A stretch of 64,000 nt of DNA, taken from the NCBI RefSeq assembly GCF_001949145.1, contig NW_019091444.1:893475-957474 (forward strand). Reading direction: 5' to 3'. The translations under genes were made by a program, and so were the position numbers. This stretch comes from Acanthaster planci. Lineage: Eukaryota > Echinodermata > Asteroidea > Valvatida > Acanthasteridae. This document shows, one piece after another, positions 49,578-59,855 of this stretch. How positions within the stretch are numbered: the first letter of the stretch is position 1; every line of letters starts with the position of its first letter. The notes under the pieces are model-generated. The model was given only the letters and a program-made list of their open reading frames with translations, did not search any database and was not told the origin of the DNA.

Positions 49578-51560
49578 ATGGGTAGCCTGAATTACTGCGA
49601 TGGGTATCAACTCATTGGGTGGAGGGATTACTACTATATCATGGCCTCTGCGACACGGGCCAGTGACATGATAGAGTCCTTTGGTTGTCATCTGAGCTGG
49701 ACCGAACTACGCCCCGTCGTTGCCGACCGACAGGCCCTCAGCCGGGAGGAAGGCATCCTGGTAAAGGAGCAGTGGGACTTTGACGATCGCCCGACCTACT
49801 ACACGGCTATCCGGAATCTCCAGGGATTCATCGCCTACCACCTCAATAAACACGATCAGGCCTTGGCGTTCTTTCAGGATGTACTAGACAAGGACGAGAA
49901 CAACATCAATGGCTTGGGGAACATGGCTGTCCTTCATGAAAAACTGTATGAGATTGACGAGGTAAAGCGTTACCGGGAAAAACTTCAAAGTGTCCTTGAG
50001 AGACCTAGTTATGAAGAAAGGGCCAGGGCCTACGCTGATAAGGCCCATGCCATTCGATACTTTGAGCAGTTTAAACGATGCTTTCGATACATGAGATTCA
50101 TCGAGAGAGCTGCGACAATTGGAAGAAAATGCGATGGCCCTCAAAGAGCAGAATGGTTCTTTGACTATGCCCTGGCCTTGTATAGGAGAGACGTTCAGAT
50201 GCTGTACCTCAGAAAACTTGCCAGAGAGGCCGACTGTGCACCGGAGCACTCAGAGTGCTACTCGGATGAGCGGATTTGGGAGGGGTTTTTGAAGGCTTGC
50301 AAATTTTTCTTAGAGGTAGCACGCACTAGCACCTCCAGAGATTATCAAGCTTTGTCCTGGGTGTTCCTTGGGATCCTTGTCAATCACGATCCGGAAAACA
50401 GGAGCATCGCCATGGCTTTTCCTGATGAACCAGAGATCCAACACCTCACGGCTGCTGATTGTTTTGAAAGAGGTGTTGGCATGCACCCAGAGCATGACAT
50501 TGTTACCCGCAGAGTGGGATCTGAATATGTTAAACTGGGGCGCTTTGCAGAGGCCAAGTTTTGGCTGGACAAATCCCTGAACATACTCCCTTCACAGTTC
50601 GCTTACCGACATCGTGGCTCTATGTTTTTGCGCATGTATGAAGCAGCCGACGAGGAGGAGAAACGGACAGAAGATGCCAAACAGTGGCTTCGGGAAGCTG
50701 TCAAAGATTTTAACAAAGCTCTCGAAATGAAAGAGATCCACGCCGATTACTCAGACCTCGGATATGCCTATTTTCTCCTGGGCGAAACCAACAAGGCCCT
50801 GGTGAAATTCGAACGGGCTACCAGCAGTGAGCAGGACGATTACTTTGACCCGGTGTTGACCCACCAGCGATGGGCTCAGTGTCTGGAGGAAAAACGCCAG
50901 CGGGAAGGTAGCGAGTTACAGCTAGAAGAAGCCAGAAGGGTCCGAGAGAAGATCCTGGAAACACCTCTCGAGGAGGATCAGTTGGACTACTTCAGTGACG
51001 ACTTTGACCATTATAGCACTAAGGAAAAGCCAGGATTTGTGCGAATTCTTCAGGACTACCACTTCTGGGCAGCTCATTCAAAGAGACGTACTTCTGAGCT
51101 CAATCCCCCGGAATCGCAGGACCCGGCATATCCAAGGAATACGCGGTACCGATATGACTTCTTCGTGTGGCACGCGGAAAGAGACAGTCGATGGACTGTG
51201 GCGTTCGTCCACAAACTGGAATCGGAGCACGGGCTCGTGGGCAGCATCCAGCGGCGAGACTTCGAGGTGGGCAGGGATGTCTCCTCCGACGTGATAAGAT
51301 GTCTGAGACAGAGCTACAGGTTTGTCATCGTCCTCACACCTCGCCCGAGTTCAGCCGCGAGCTCAGGCTGGGAATCCTTTGCCATCAACCAGGCAGTGAT
51401 GGAGGGAGGCCGGCGAGGCGGGGAGTACATCGTGCCGATCAAACTCCGAGAAAGCGCTGTGCCGGACGTTCTGCAGACCCTGACGGTCCGGGAGTGCGAA
51501 GAGGGTCAGATACTGAAGCAGCACTGGGACGAACTCGTGCGGAAACTTACCCAAGGATGA
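49578..51560 (+). CDS. IFIT-like TPR protein with C-terminal TIR domain, gene 2
   Basis: A single uninterrupted frame encodes 660 residues from the ATG at 49578 (MGSL), or 639 from the ATG at 49641 (MASAT), which has the better context (A at -3, G at +4). Residues 36-41 are GCHLSW, as in IFIT N termini (CHFTW). A long TPR array follows, with NLQGFIAYHLNKHDQALAFF and DYSDLGYAYFLLGETNKALV repeats. The TIR domain starts at about 526: YDFFVWHAERD (atypical box 1), RRDFEVG (box 2), VIVLTP, then SSGWESFAINQAVME, and ends with YIVPIKL and HWDELV. At the position of the SARM1-type catalytic Glu (W+4) it has Ala602. It lacks the intron found in gene 1. It is closely related to gene 3, including long stretches with almost no silent differences. 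A polyadenylation hexamer is at 52059-52064. Role inferred: cytosolic innate-immune sensor or adaptor. Confidence 0.9.
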   Translation: MGSLNYCDGYQLIGWRDYYYIMASATRASDMIESFGCHLSWTELRPVVADRQALSREEGILVKEQWDFDDRPTYYTAIRNLQGFIAYHLNKHDQALAFFQDVLDKDENNINGLGNMAVLHEKLYEIDEVKRYREKLQSVLERPSYEERARAYADKAHAIRYFEQFKRCFRYMRFIERAATIGRKCDGPQRAEWFFDYALALYRRDVQMLYLRKLAREADCAPEHSECYSDERIWEGFLKACKFFLEVARTSTSRDYQALSWVFLGILVNHDPENRSIAMAFPDEPEIQHLTAADCFERGVGMHPEHDIVTRRVGSEYVKLGRFAEAKFWLDKSLNILPSQFAYRHRGSMFLRMYEAADEEEKRTEDAKQWLREAVKDFNKALEMKEIHADYSDLGYAYFLLGETNKALVKFERATSSEQDDYFDPVLTHQRWAQCLEEKRQREGSELQLEEARRVREKILETPLEEDQLDYFSDDFDHYSTKEKPGFVRILQDYHFWAAHSKRRTSELNPPESQDPAYPRNTRYRYDFFVWHAERDSRWTVAFVHKLESEHGLVGSIQRRDFEVGRDVSSDVIRCLRQSYRFVIVLTPRPSSAASSGWESFAINQAVMEGGRRGGEYIVPIKLRESAVPDVLQTLTVRECEEGQILKQHWDELVRKLTQG

Positions 51561-52058
51561 TAACGTGCTGATTAACTCTTTAAGTCCTCATTTCTTTCAT
51601 AGACTAGCCCATCCTATTCAAAGTAAGTAATAAGTGCCGCCTTGGTCTGACAAGTTGTGATCGGGCTCCAACATATCGTCCATTAATTATGCACATTTTC
51701 CCGTCTCCCAGTCAAATTACTTTACATGTATTAATAATTTCTAAAACCTGAAACATGAATTTGAATCCTGATATTTCCGCGAAGCTCTTTCAGTGGAATA
51801 GTTATTACCTTGTACACGTCCGTGGTGTTAACTCTGCTTATCCCTCACAGCATTTTGCATTCAAGGTGAGAAGTTAACCGTTTCGTCATCCCATGCAACA
51901 TTAATCCATGGTGACTTCATCGGATTTATCGCGAGACAGCCATTCTGGATTGTGCATGCTCCCTGAATCCACTTTGATGGGTGAATACCCTGAATTGGGA
52001 GGGAGCCTGACTATGTTTGCATAACTACGGGTATAGCTACAGTTTTTATCATGTAGAA

Positions 52059-52064
52059 AATAAA
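52059..52064 (+). terminator. Candidate polyadenylation signal of TIR gene 2
   Basis: A canonical AATAAA lies about 500 bases after the stop codon of gene 2. It is the first canonical hexamer I find downstream. Confidence 0.4.
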
Positions 52065-53392
52065 GGTAACACGACTTTTTATCCGTAATTTGGAACCACC
52101 TATTGAAAATTAAGGATAATTATTTATAGTTTGCCCAAATTGCATCATTGTTCGAAACAATTTCTTTTTGATTTAGGGATTGCCTGGCTTTCGATTCAAG
52201 ATTGCTTACTCATGAACAAGGTGCACAAGCTAAATTACCTCACAACCTATTAAACCTTTTGATTTCTTAAAATATGACATGAAATCATTTTATGATAATT
52301 TATTACATAAACCTTGACGGGTAAGTCGGTTCAGTAATTTTACAACATGGACTTTGGGATGACGGTAGTAGAGTAAATGCACGTAGGTCGGTCGGGGCGT
52401 GCCCAAAGTTGCTGAAATTTTGCGTACATGTACCTCTGAACAAGAAATTTTTCTCGATTTCGGTGCTGTATTCGTTTCAATTTGAACACATAAGGCAATT
52501 TTTTTCCTTTAAAAAAAGGAACCGTTAAGCATATATACGTTCAGTTAAAGTTCCAAGTGAACCTTTGCTTATGTTTCGAAAGCCAAAAATCGATGGAAAA
52601 GTTAACCATATTCTTTCACTGCGATTTTTCCCACTTTGCTAAAAAAAATAACGTCCAAGCAAATTGAAAGGGGACCGTCTTGCTTAAATTCTCAGCAAGG
52701 TGTAGTAAACAATTTGAGGCCTTCGGCAGCCAGGCGGTATCTTCTTGACGAGCCTGTTACGTGTATTCCAAGTGAATAGAAATCCCAACCTTCAGAGGTT
52801 TTTTTTTGTTTGTTTGTTTCAGTACCTTGTTCAGTTATATGCACTCGTATCAACGCATGGAAAGCACGTACATGACGATTTTTTTCAGAAAAGTGACAGA
52901 ATCCGTTCTGCTGCTGATGCTAAGTTTGTATTACTTTTTATGATCTGATTATGGTCAGTCGTCAAATGGCACCCCCATACAACCTCTGGCGTGTGGGCCG
53001 TCTCCCCGCCCCCATTTGTGTTTCATTATAAAATCATTATAAAAACAGATTTTTGTTTGTTCTCGAAGATTTTTGAGGAACTAAAATCAAAAATAACTCC
53101 ATGTGATACAGCTTTTGGCTATATTGGACAGAGATGCGTGGGTGGTCGTTAATCGTCAGTGACTATAGGCACGGTACATCGTACTTTGGAGTGAAACGTC
53201 GTCTGGTTATACGACTGAAATCAACTCTAGTTCATGTCACGTGCTTTCAGTGACGTATCTAGCCGTAGGCTTCTTTGACTAGGACCTGAAAACTAAACTC
53301 CTGGCCCCAAACCATATTTAGAATCGCTTTACTATTACATTGTATTTTTTTTATTTGCGCTGCAGCCAGTGCCAGGAAATCAGAAAATATGG

Positions 53393-53520
53393 GCGATTCA
53401 CAATAGTGCCCCAAATCTGTCGACCCTTTCCAAACGCGCATTTTGGTTGACAAATTTCGCGCACTGTGATTGGCCAACCCGTTGCAAACCCTTGGCGGCG
53501 CAATATTGCGAAACGGCCGT
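53393..53520. mobile_element. Palindromic MITE-like element, family D (diverged copy)
   Basis: It begins GCGATTCACAATAGTGCC and ends GGCGCAATATTGCGAAACGGCCG, an imperfect inverse. The internal GACAAATTTCGCGCACTGTG with ATTGGCCAACCCGTTGCAAA parallels the copy at 55482-55656. Confidence 0.55.
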
Positions 53521-55481
53521 AGTTTTCCCGCAGCTCTAACTTTTGTCCTCGACCAGTGCTGTGTTTCGGATGGGTTTACAACAGGCAGTGGTGTGAAATG
53601 TAGCCTATGCACGTTCTCGTCAGCTCTCGATTGGTTTTCCAGGTTTTTCACTTTTAGCGATCTGTCTGTATGTCCACTTCCACATAACTCCCAAACAATT
53701 TAGATGCCTCTTCAGTGTCAGAAACAAAAGCAGTGTAATCAGATTTCCTTAATTTGATAGGTAGGCCCAAACGATTTTGAACATGTTCAGTGCTCTGTCA
53801 GTGGGAGATTTCAAGGGAGATGCTGCGTTGATCATATTTATCACCAGTTTATCCCTTCCTGCCGGTTGTATACATTAAATGATGAATACACTGGTTGTGG
53901 AGGACAGCACACACCACAATTCCGGGGCTTGGCTTTTGTTCACAGCGACAAGCTTGCGAGTTCCAGTGGGAAGTGGTATTTGTCACATCCGACTCAAAGG
54001 GAAACATAGTGAAATGCGTTCCAAATACACTGCCCGATATCTGATGGTTTTTCTTTCCAAGTGTTAAAGGTTTCTTATGTAAAGAAGTATATCCGTGTCG
54101 CCAATCTCCATTTCTTGGCAACTTTGAGTAGCATATAGAAGACATCCTTATTTTGTAAAATAACAGTTTGGAAAAAAATGTTGATATCTTATCGTATAGA
54201 GACTGAGATTTTTATTTAGATTGTAAATTTCATTGTAAATTTATATTGGTATGATAGTTACTGAAGTTCCCGTACCGTTTATGCAAATTCCATAATGTGT
54301 GCTGATTAGAGTTTACTCTTGTGATCCCTACGAAACGATGTCACGTGATATATGCTGGTCCTGTGAAGGGTTTTCTGTGGTGGCTTGATGGTGTACAACG
54401 GTGATGCTAAGCAGTTCATAACGAGGAACAGGAAGTTTTAAAGAGCATTCCGCTGTTAATCGTTGACATCGATTACCCTAGTGCTTTGAAAATGGCTAGC
54501 GCATGCTCCGGCAGTGGAACAGGTTTTGGATTTCAAACTCGTTCGCAAAGAAATCTTCCCCAACTGTGGCAGCGGTCCCAATTAAGTATAGCGGTACAAT
54601 CCCAAAGTAGTGCGTGGCTGGCCAATAGTACTTCAGCACAGCAGTTCGGTATTGCCCATCTGCAGTTGGGACCGATGCAATACCTGGACTGAACATAACC
54701 AGGATCCAGTTCAGTCGTGGGAAAAATTATTGAGTTTCCTTTGTGTGGCAGATATTGAATACTGAGTAAAAACTTGCGTCTCCGTATCTGTTGAGTTCGT
54801 GTGCTCGTTTTACGTGCTTGATTGTGTATTTGCCAGCCTTTCGTTTCACATATTTGGCTACTGTCGGCCATTCGCTCGATTTGCCCTGCTTCTTTGAAGC
54901 ATGTTTGCGTTTACTGGTCCGGGTCAATGGTTCGGGTATCGATGTTTAATCTGTGACCTCTCCACTGATCATTTCAGTTAAACGGATACTGGGTTATCAA
55001 TGGTCTCAAATCCCATGGTGGTGAGTGACCGATTGGGAAATCATTATAACCCGAACGTTTGTAAACTCTCCGAAGCAGCAATTAGTTGGTAGTTCACCCT
55101 TCTCTGTTCATATTCCCATTCCATTACATGCATTTTAATTGGCACGACCACGGACATACACGAACATGTTACATGTACATATACATGTACGTCTCGGGAC
55201 AGCGCGTATCTTTCCTATGCGAAATGGTATCTGATCTTGACACGATTTCCTGTTATGATTCTTGTGGTGCACGATCCAGGAAACGCATTGCTTTCAATTA
55301 AATATTTTCTCATAAAGCAGTTGGGAAGAATTACAGGGACTTGACCTATACCGCAACGACATTTGCGGTTATTTCTTGCCATGGCTGTTGAAAAAGTTAT
55401 TTGTCGATAAAAGTGTAGGCCTTACACTGGCTTTATGTGCAACCGTAAAATGAGGCTAACACATAATAGGCTATGTGCACG

Positions 55482-55656
55482 AATACGAGCGATTCACAAT
55501 AGTGCGCCTCCAAGAGTCTGCAACACGTCGGCCAATCACAACGTGCGAAATCTGTCCACACTTTCTACATGCGCATTGGGTCAACAGATTGCGCGCACTG
55601 TGATTGGTCAGTGCGTCGCAAACTCTTGGAGGCGCACTATTGTGAAACGCCGTATT
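55482..55656. mobile_element. Palindromic MITE-like element, family D
   Basis: The left arm TTCACAATAGTGCGCCTCCA with AGAGTCTGCAAC is inverted at the right end (GTCGCAAACTCTTGGAGGCG with CACTATTGTGAA), with few mismatches over at least 40 bases. Inner arms (GGCCAATCACAACGTGCG / CGCGCACTGTGATTGGTC) extend the palindrome. Confidence 0.75.
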
Positions 55657-56870
55657 GCGTGGCGAGTGAGTACCCATCTGTTTGAATTATGCGTGCATGC
55701 ATACACTGGGAACATTGTGTCTCGGAATATTAATAAAAAAGTCCAAAACATATCTCACTAGCAGTGTTACTGTAGTAAAGTTCCTCTCGCGAAGAGTCGT
55801 AAACAATTTCCTTATATGGAGACGGCGCGCTCATGACCGTAATCCTCTACTGTTTGCTTTGGGATATTTTAAACTCCGAAGAAATAATGTCAACCCTTAA
55901 TGGCTACTTTCATGTCCATTCTCCAAACCAGGTTCAGCTTCCTTTTAACATCAACCAACAAAACCTGAGAAACTAATAACGCCTTTAACCATGTTGGGGC
56001 ACACTTTGTCTACCCCTTTAAGATATCAAGTACCAATACCTTGGAACCCCCTTTTGAAATTGCAAAGTGCGCTGACAAGGAAGGAATTTGTTATGCGTTA
56101 TTTGCTGAACGCAGAATGAACAGTTCTCCATACTGAGCTTTGCTGCAATGTGGCCTGAGGATAACCATGGTGTTACATACAGCGTGTGGGTCCCACAGAC
56201 ACGTATTCAGATGACTCATGAGGTAGCACCGTGTAGCCAGGTCACTTTTGACATGACTTATGAATATCTGTCATTGCGCGTGCAAATTTGGTTCCGTGTT
56301 GTGTTTTTTAATGACTATCATAACTGGCTGGGCCAACACAAGTTGTAGTGCCTCTGAGCTGACAGCACAGCACGCGGGCGTCAGACACTGGTGACCCGAC
56401 GCGGGTGTGAAATCAACTGTGGTGCAACCCCTCCCGGCCCTCGTCGTTTTCAGGTAGGACTTTGTCAACTGCGGGTGACATCCAGCTGAATGCAAACAGA
56501 AATATTTATGGCTCACTGAAAGCATAAACATGTAGATGAAAGCAAGTTGAAAGTGCGTAACAAACCACTGATCAACCCCACTGCAGTGTGACTGAACTGC
56601 AAATGTACAGTATATATTTGGGCCGATCTCCGGACCACGTCGTTTTAGTACTTGTCTGGGCATTTGTGTTCTTGCGTCTGATTCCACCACCTGACCACTC
56701 CATGAATGTGACCGAAGCGAATCCAAGAATGTAGGAGACTGTCAATGCCAACATCTACAATGCCAGGATGGGACGACCACTCGACCTCGGTGACATGGCG
56801 CATGGTGATGTTTGCGCAGTGGATTTCACGTGCACGTGATTATCGAAAGGGGAAGTCAAAATATTGCGGT

Positions 56871-56880
56871 GAAACTGAAA
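56871..56880 (+). promoter_or_regulatory. ISRE/IRF-type motif GAAACTGAAA upstream of TIR gene 3
   Basis: This is the same ten bases as upstream of gene 2, here in GCGGTGAAACTGAAAAGCGG. A weak AT-rich core (CTTAAATC, about 56938) lies about 60 bases downstream, similar spacing to the motif-TATA pair of gene 2. The motif is about 340 bases before the ATG at 57221. Confidence 0.45.
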
Positions 56881-57220
56881 AGCGGTCTGCGTAGTTTTCA
56901 CCACTAGCATGTGACCAAGTTTGGTGTCACGGGAAAACTTAAATCAAGTATCGACTTACTGTATGTTGATGTTGGACCTGGTCCGTCATTTTTTTCAAAT
57001 AGTTACTGCAGTGCAGCGGCCACCAACGTGAACCATTAATTGTTTCGTTTCTTGAATTGGTAATGCGCGATGGTGGTCGACAACCCTGTGGAGTTGTTAA
57101 TAATTTTGAATGGTTTGTGGACTTCGATCGTCGTCTCACTGGGAAACGGTTGAGTAATGTTGGCTTCGTTTTAGGTTCAACTGATTGGCTCCTCTATCAA
57201 CAATTTACATGATCATATCG

Positions 57221-59206
57221 ATGGGGAGTTTACACCGCACAAAACCTCGTGTGTCTCGTCACGAGCCGGCGGGCATGGCGGCGTCTTTTGCCAATTCGGC
57301 GGTTGACGTGACAGAATCCTTCGGCTGCCACCTCAGCTGGACCGAGCTCAGTCCCTTCGTTGCCGACCGACAGACCCTCAGCCGCGAGGAAGAGATCATT
57401 GCTCAGGACGAGTGGGACTTCGAGGACCGCCCGACTTACTACACCGCTGCCCGGAATCTGCAGGGATTCATCGCTTACCACCTCAATAAACACGACCAGG
57501 CTTTTGGTTTCTTCCAAGATGTACTAGACAAGGACGAGAACAACATCAACGCCTTGGGAAACGTTGCCTTCATCCACAAGAAGCTGTGTGAGATGCACGA
57601 ACACAACGTGTATCGGCAGAGGCTCATTGATATTCTAAGGGAACCCAGTTATGCTGAAAGAGCGAGGGCCTATGCAGATAAGGCCCATGCTATTCGATAC
57701 TTTGAGCAATCGAAACGGTGCTTTCGATACATGAGATTCATCGAGAGAGCTGCGACCATTGGAAGAAAATGCCACGGCCCTCAGAGAGCGGAATGGTTCT
57801 TCGACTATGCCCTGGCCTTGTATAGGAGAGACGTCCAGATGCTGTACCTCAGAAAACTTGCCGCTGAGGCAGGCTATGCACCGGAGCACTCGGAATGCTA
57901 CTCAGATGAGCGGATCATGGAGGGATTCGTGAAGGCTTGTCAATTTTTCCTTGATGTTATACGCTCTAGTACCTCAAAGGTATACCAAGCTTTGTCCTGG
58001 GTGTTCCTCGGGATCCTTGTCAATCATGACCCGAAGCACAGGAGCATCGCTGAAGCGTTCCCGAAGGAAGTGGACCTCCAACACTTCACAGCGGAAAGCT
58101 GCTACAGAAAAGGTCTGGAGATCCACCCGGAGCATGAGATCGTCACTCGCAGGGTAGGTTCTGAGTATGTTAAACTCAGACGCTTTTCAGAGGCCAGGGA
58201 TTTGCTTGACAAATCCCTCAGGAAAAGCCCATCACAGTTCGGGTATCGACACCGAGCGCTCATGTTCTTAGAAATGTTCGAAGCAGCCCCTGAACCAAAC
58301 AAAGAGACGGATCGGGCAAGGCAGTGGCTCCATGAAGCCGCAAGGGATTTCACCCAGGCTTTGAAACAGAAGGAATTCCACGCAGATTATTCTGACCTGG
58401 GATATGTTTATTGTCTCCTCGGAGAAACCAACAAGGCCTTGGTCCAATTCGATCGGGCCACCAACAGCGAGCAGGACGACTACTTTGACCCGGTGTTGAC
58501 TCACAAGCGATGGGCTCGGTGTTTGAAGAAAAAACACCAGCGGGAAGGTAGCGAGTTACAGCTAGAAGAAGCCAGAAGGGTCCAAGAGAAGATTCTTGAA
58601 ACACCTCTTGGAGAGGAACAGCTGGACTACTTCAGTGACGACTTTGGCCAGTACAGCACCAAAATAAAGCCGGGGTTTGTGCAAATTCTTCAAGACTACC
58701 ACTTCTGGGCTGCTCACTCCGAGCTGAAAGCCCTGCATTCCTTGGATCCATCTCCAAAGGGTGCAGGGTACCGGTACGACTTCTTCGTGTGGCACGCAGA
58801 AAGAGACAGTCGGTGGACCGCGGCATTCGTCGATAAACTCGAATCCGAGCACGGGCTTGTGGGCGGAATACAACGGCGAGACTTTGTGATCGGCACGGAC
58901 ATCCCCTCGGAGATCATACGATGTCTGAGGGAGAGCCACAGGTTTGTCGTCATCCTGACGCCCCCTGTCGGGGGCACGGACTGGTGGCATACGGTCCTCG
59001 TCCGGGCAGAGATGGAGGCCAGCAGGAGAGGTGGACAGTACATCCTGCCAATCAAGCTGCGAGAATGCTCCCTCCCGGACCTTCTACAGCCCTTCACGCC
59101 ACGTGTGTGCGAAGAGGGCCAGCTTCGGAAGGAGCACTGGGACGAGCTGGTGCATGTTCTCACACAAGTCCCAAGTAAAGTTAGTCCCAAAACACCAAAT
59201 GTCTAA
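57221..59206 (+). CDS. IFIT-like TPR protein with C-terminal TIR domain, gene 3
   Basis: One uninterrupted frame encodes 661 residues from the ATG at 57221 (MGSL, the same first four residues as gene 2). Alternatives are 57209 and 57275 (MAASF, 643 residues, G at -3 and +4). Residues 35-40 are GCHLSW. The TPR array follows gene 2 repeat by repeat (NLQGFIAYHLNKHDQAFGFF; DYSDLGYVYCLLGETNKALV). The TIR domain starts at about 519 with YDFFVWHAERD, then RRDFVIG, VVILTP, GGTDWWHTVLVRAEME, YILPIKL and HWDELV. Aligned to WCRYE of gene 1, the Glu position is Val592. The C terminus has about 13 extra residues (VPSKVSPKTPNV). It is in tandem with gene 2, starting about 5.7 kb past its stop, so a recent duplication is likely. 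Confidence 0.9.
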   Translation: MGSLHRTKPRVSRHEPAGMAASFANSAVDVTESFGCHLSWTELSPFVADRQTLSREEEIIAQDEWDFEDRPTYYTAARNLQGFIAYHLNKHDQAFGFFQDVLDKDENNINALGNVAFIHKKLCEMHEHNVYRQRLIDILREPSYAERARAYADKAHAIRYFEQSKRCFRYMRFIERAATIGRKCHGPQRAEWFFDYALALYRRDVQMLYLRKLAAEAGYAPEHSECYSDERIMEGFVKACQFFLDVIRSSTSKVYQALSWVFLGILVNHDPKHRSIAEAFPKEVDLQHFTAESCYRKGLEIHPEHEIVTRRVGSEYVKLRRFSEARDLLDKSLRKSPSQFGYRHRALMFLEMFEAAPEPNKETDRARQWLHEAARDFTQALKQKEFHADYSDLGYVYCLLGETNKALVQFDRATNSEQDDYFDPVLTHKRWARCLKKKHQREGSELQLEEARRVQEKILETPLGEEQLDYFSDDFGQYSTKIKPGFVQILQDYHFWAAHSELKALHSLDPSPKGAGYRYDFFVWHAERDSRWTAAFVDKLESEHGLVGGIQRRDFVIGTDIPSEIIRCLRESHRFVVILTPPVGGTDWWHTVLVRAEMEASRRGGQYILPIKLRECSLPDLLQPFTPRVCEEGQLRKEHWDELVHVLTQVPSKVSPKTPNV

Positions 59207-59625
59207 GATACAGACCTGTGATTCTAATCTTTCACCAATTTAGTTTCTATATCATGCAATTGACGTTTGAAAGTGCAAGGCATCATGAGGTCTGTTAACG
59301 CTATAAGGGAACTGTACTCTTTCTGAAAACGAAAGTTGTGGGCTGTCTCAGAATGGACATTCTCCACACCATGTAGGATTTTAACGCCTAAGGTGTTCCT
59401 ATGCATTTCCATCATGAATTCAATATGCTGCATTACGGCAGCTGGTGGCGTATTTGGAAGTTTACAAACGTTGTCGGTGGCAGCAACCTCGTTCCCATTG
59501 GTACGATCTTGCCACGTCATACTGGTTCCCACCATGCCTTCCTAGTGAAAGAAAGCGCCCGCAGCCCATGGAGACGAGGTTGCATTGGCACTGACGTGCT
59601 CTTAATAGCAAGGTATGTAAGTGCC

Positions 59626-59855
59626 AATTTCATGGCGCTGCTTACCGCAAGCGAAGCTGGCCATAGCAGATAATTCTGTGCTTATGGTGAACGTATTTCA
59701 CGGGTTAGCAAGGAATTTTGGCTTGTGCGCATGCATACATCCCGTAACTAGGGACTCTGTGCTTAAAAGGTTAGCGCAAAATATTTCTACTAGCGCGTTT
59801 GCGCAGATTGGAGATCGTGAGCGCCGAATTCTGCAGTAAGCAGCACCATGAAATT
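59626..59855. mobile_element. MITE-like element, family C (copy 2)
   Basis: The left end AATTTCATGGCGCTGCTTAC and the right end GTAAGCAGCACCATGAAATT are inverted repeats of about 20 bases with mismatches at only two positions. The interior is not similar to any known coding sequence. Confidence 0.75.

Larger units (their letters stand above)
51561..56870. other. Intergenic region between TIR genes 2 and 3
   Basis: It begins with the gene 2 3' UTR and ends in the gene 3 promoter region. Two related palindromic elements (53393-53520, 55482-55656) and an ACATGTACATATACATGTAC run near 55170 are present. No coding exon is recognised. Confidence 0.55.

Noticed and set aside
57185-57208. Upstream start for TIR gene 3
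   Set aside because: The frame opens with TTG. The first ATG codons are 57209 and 57221.
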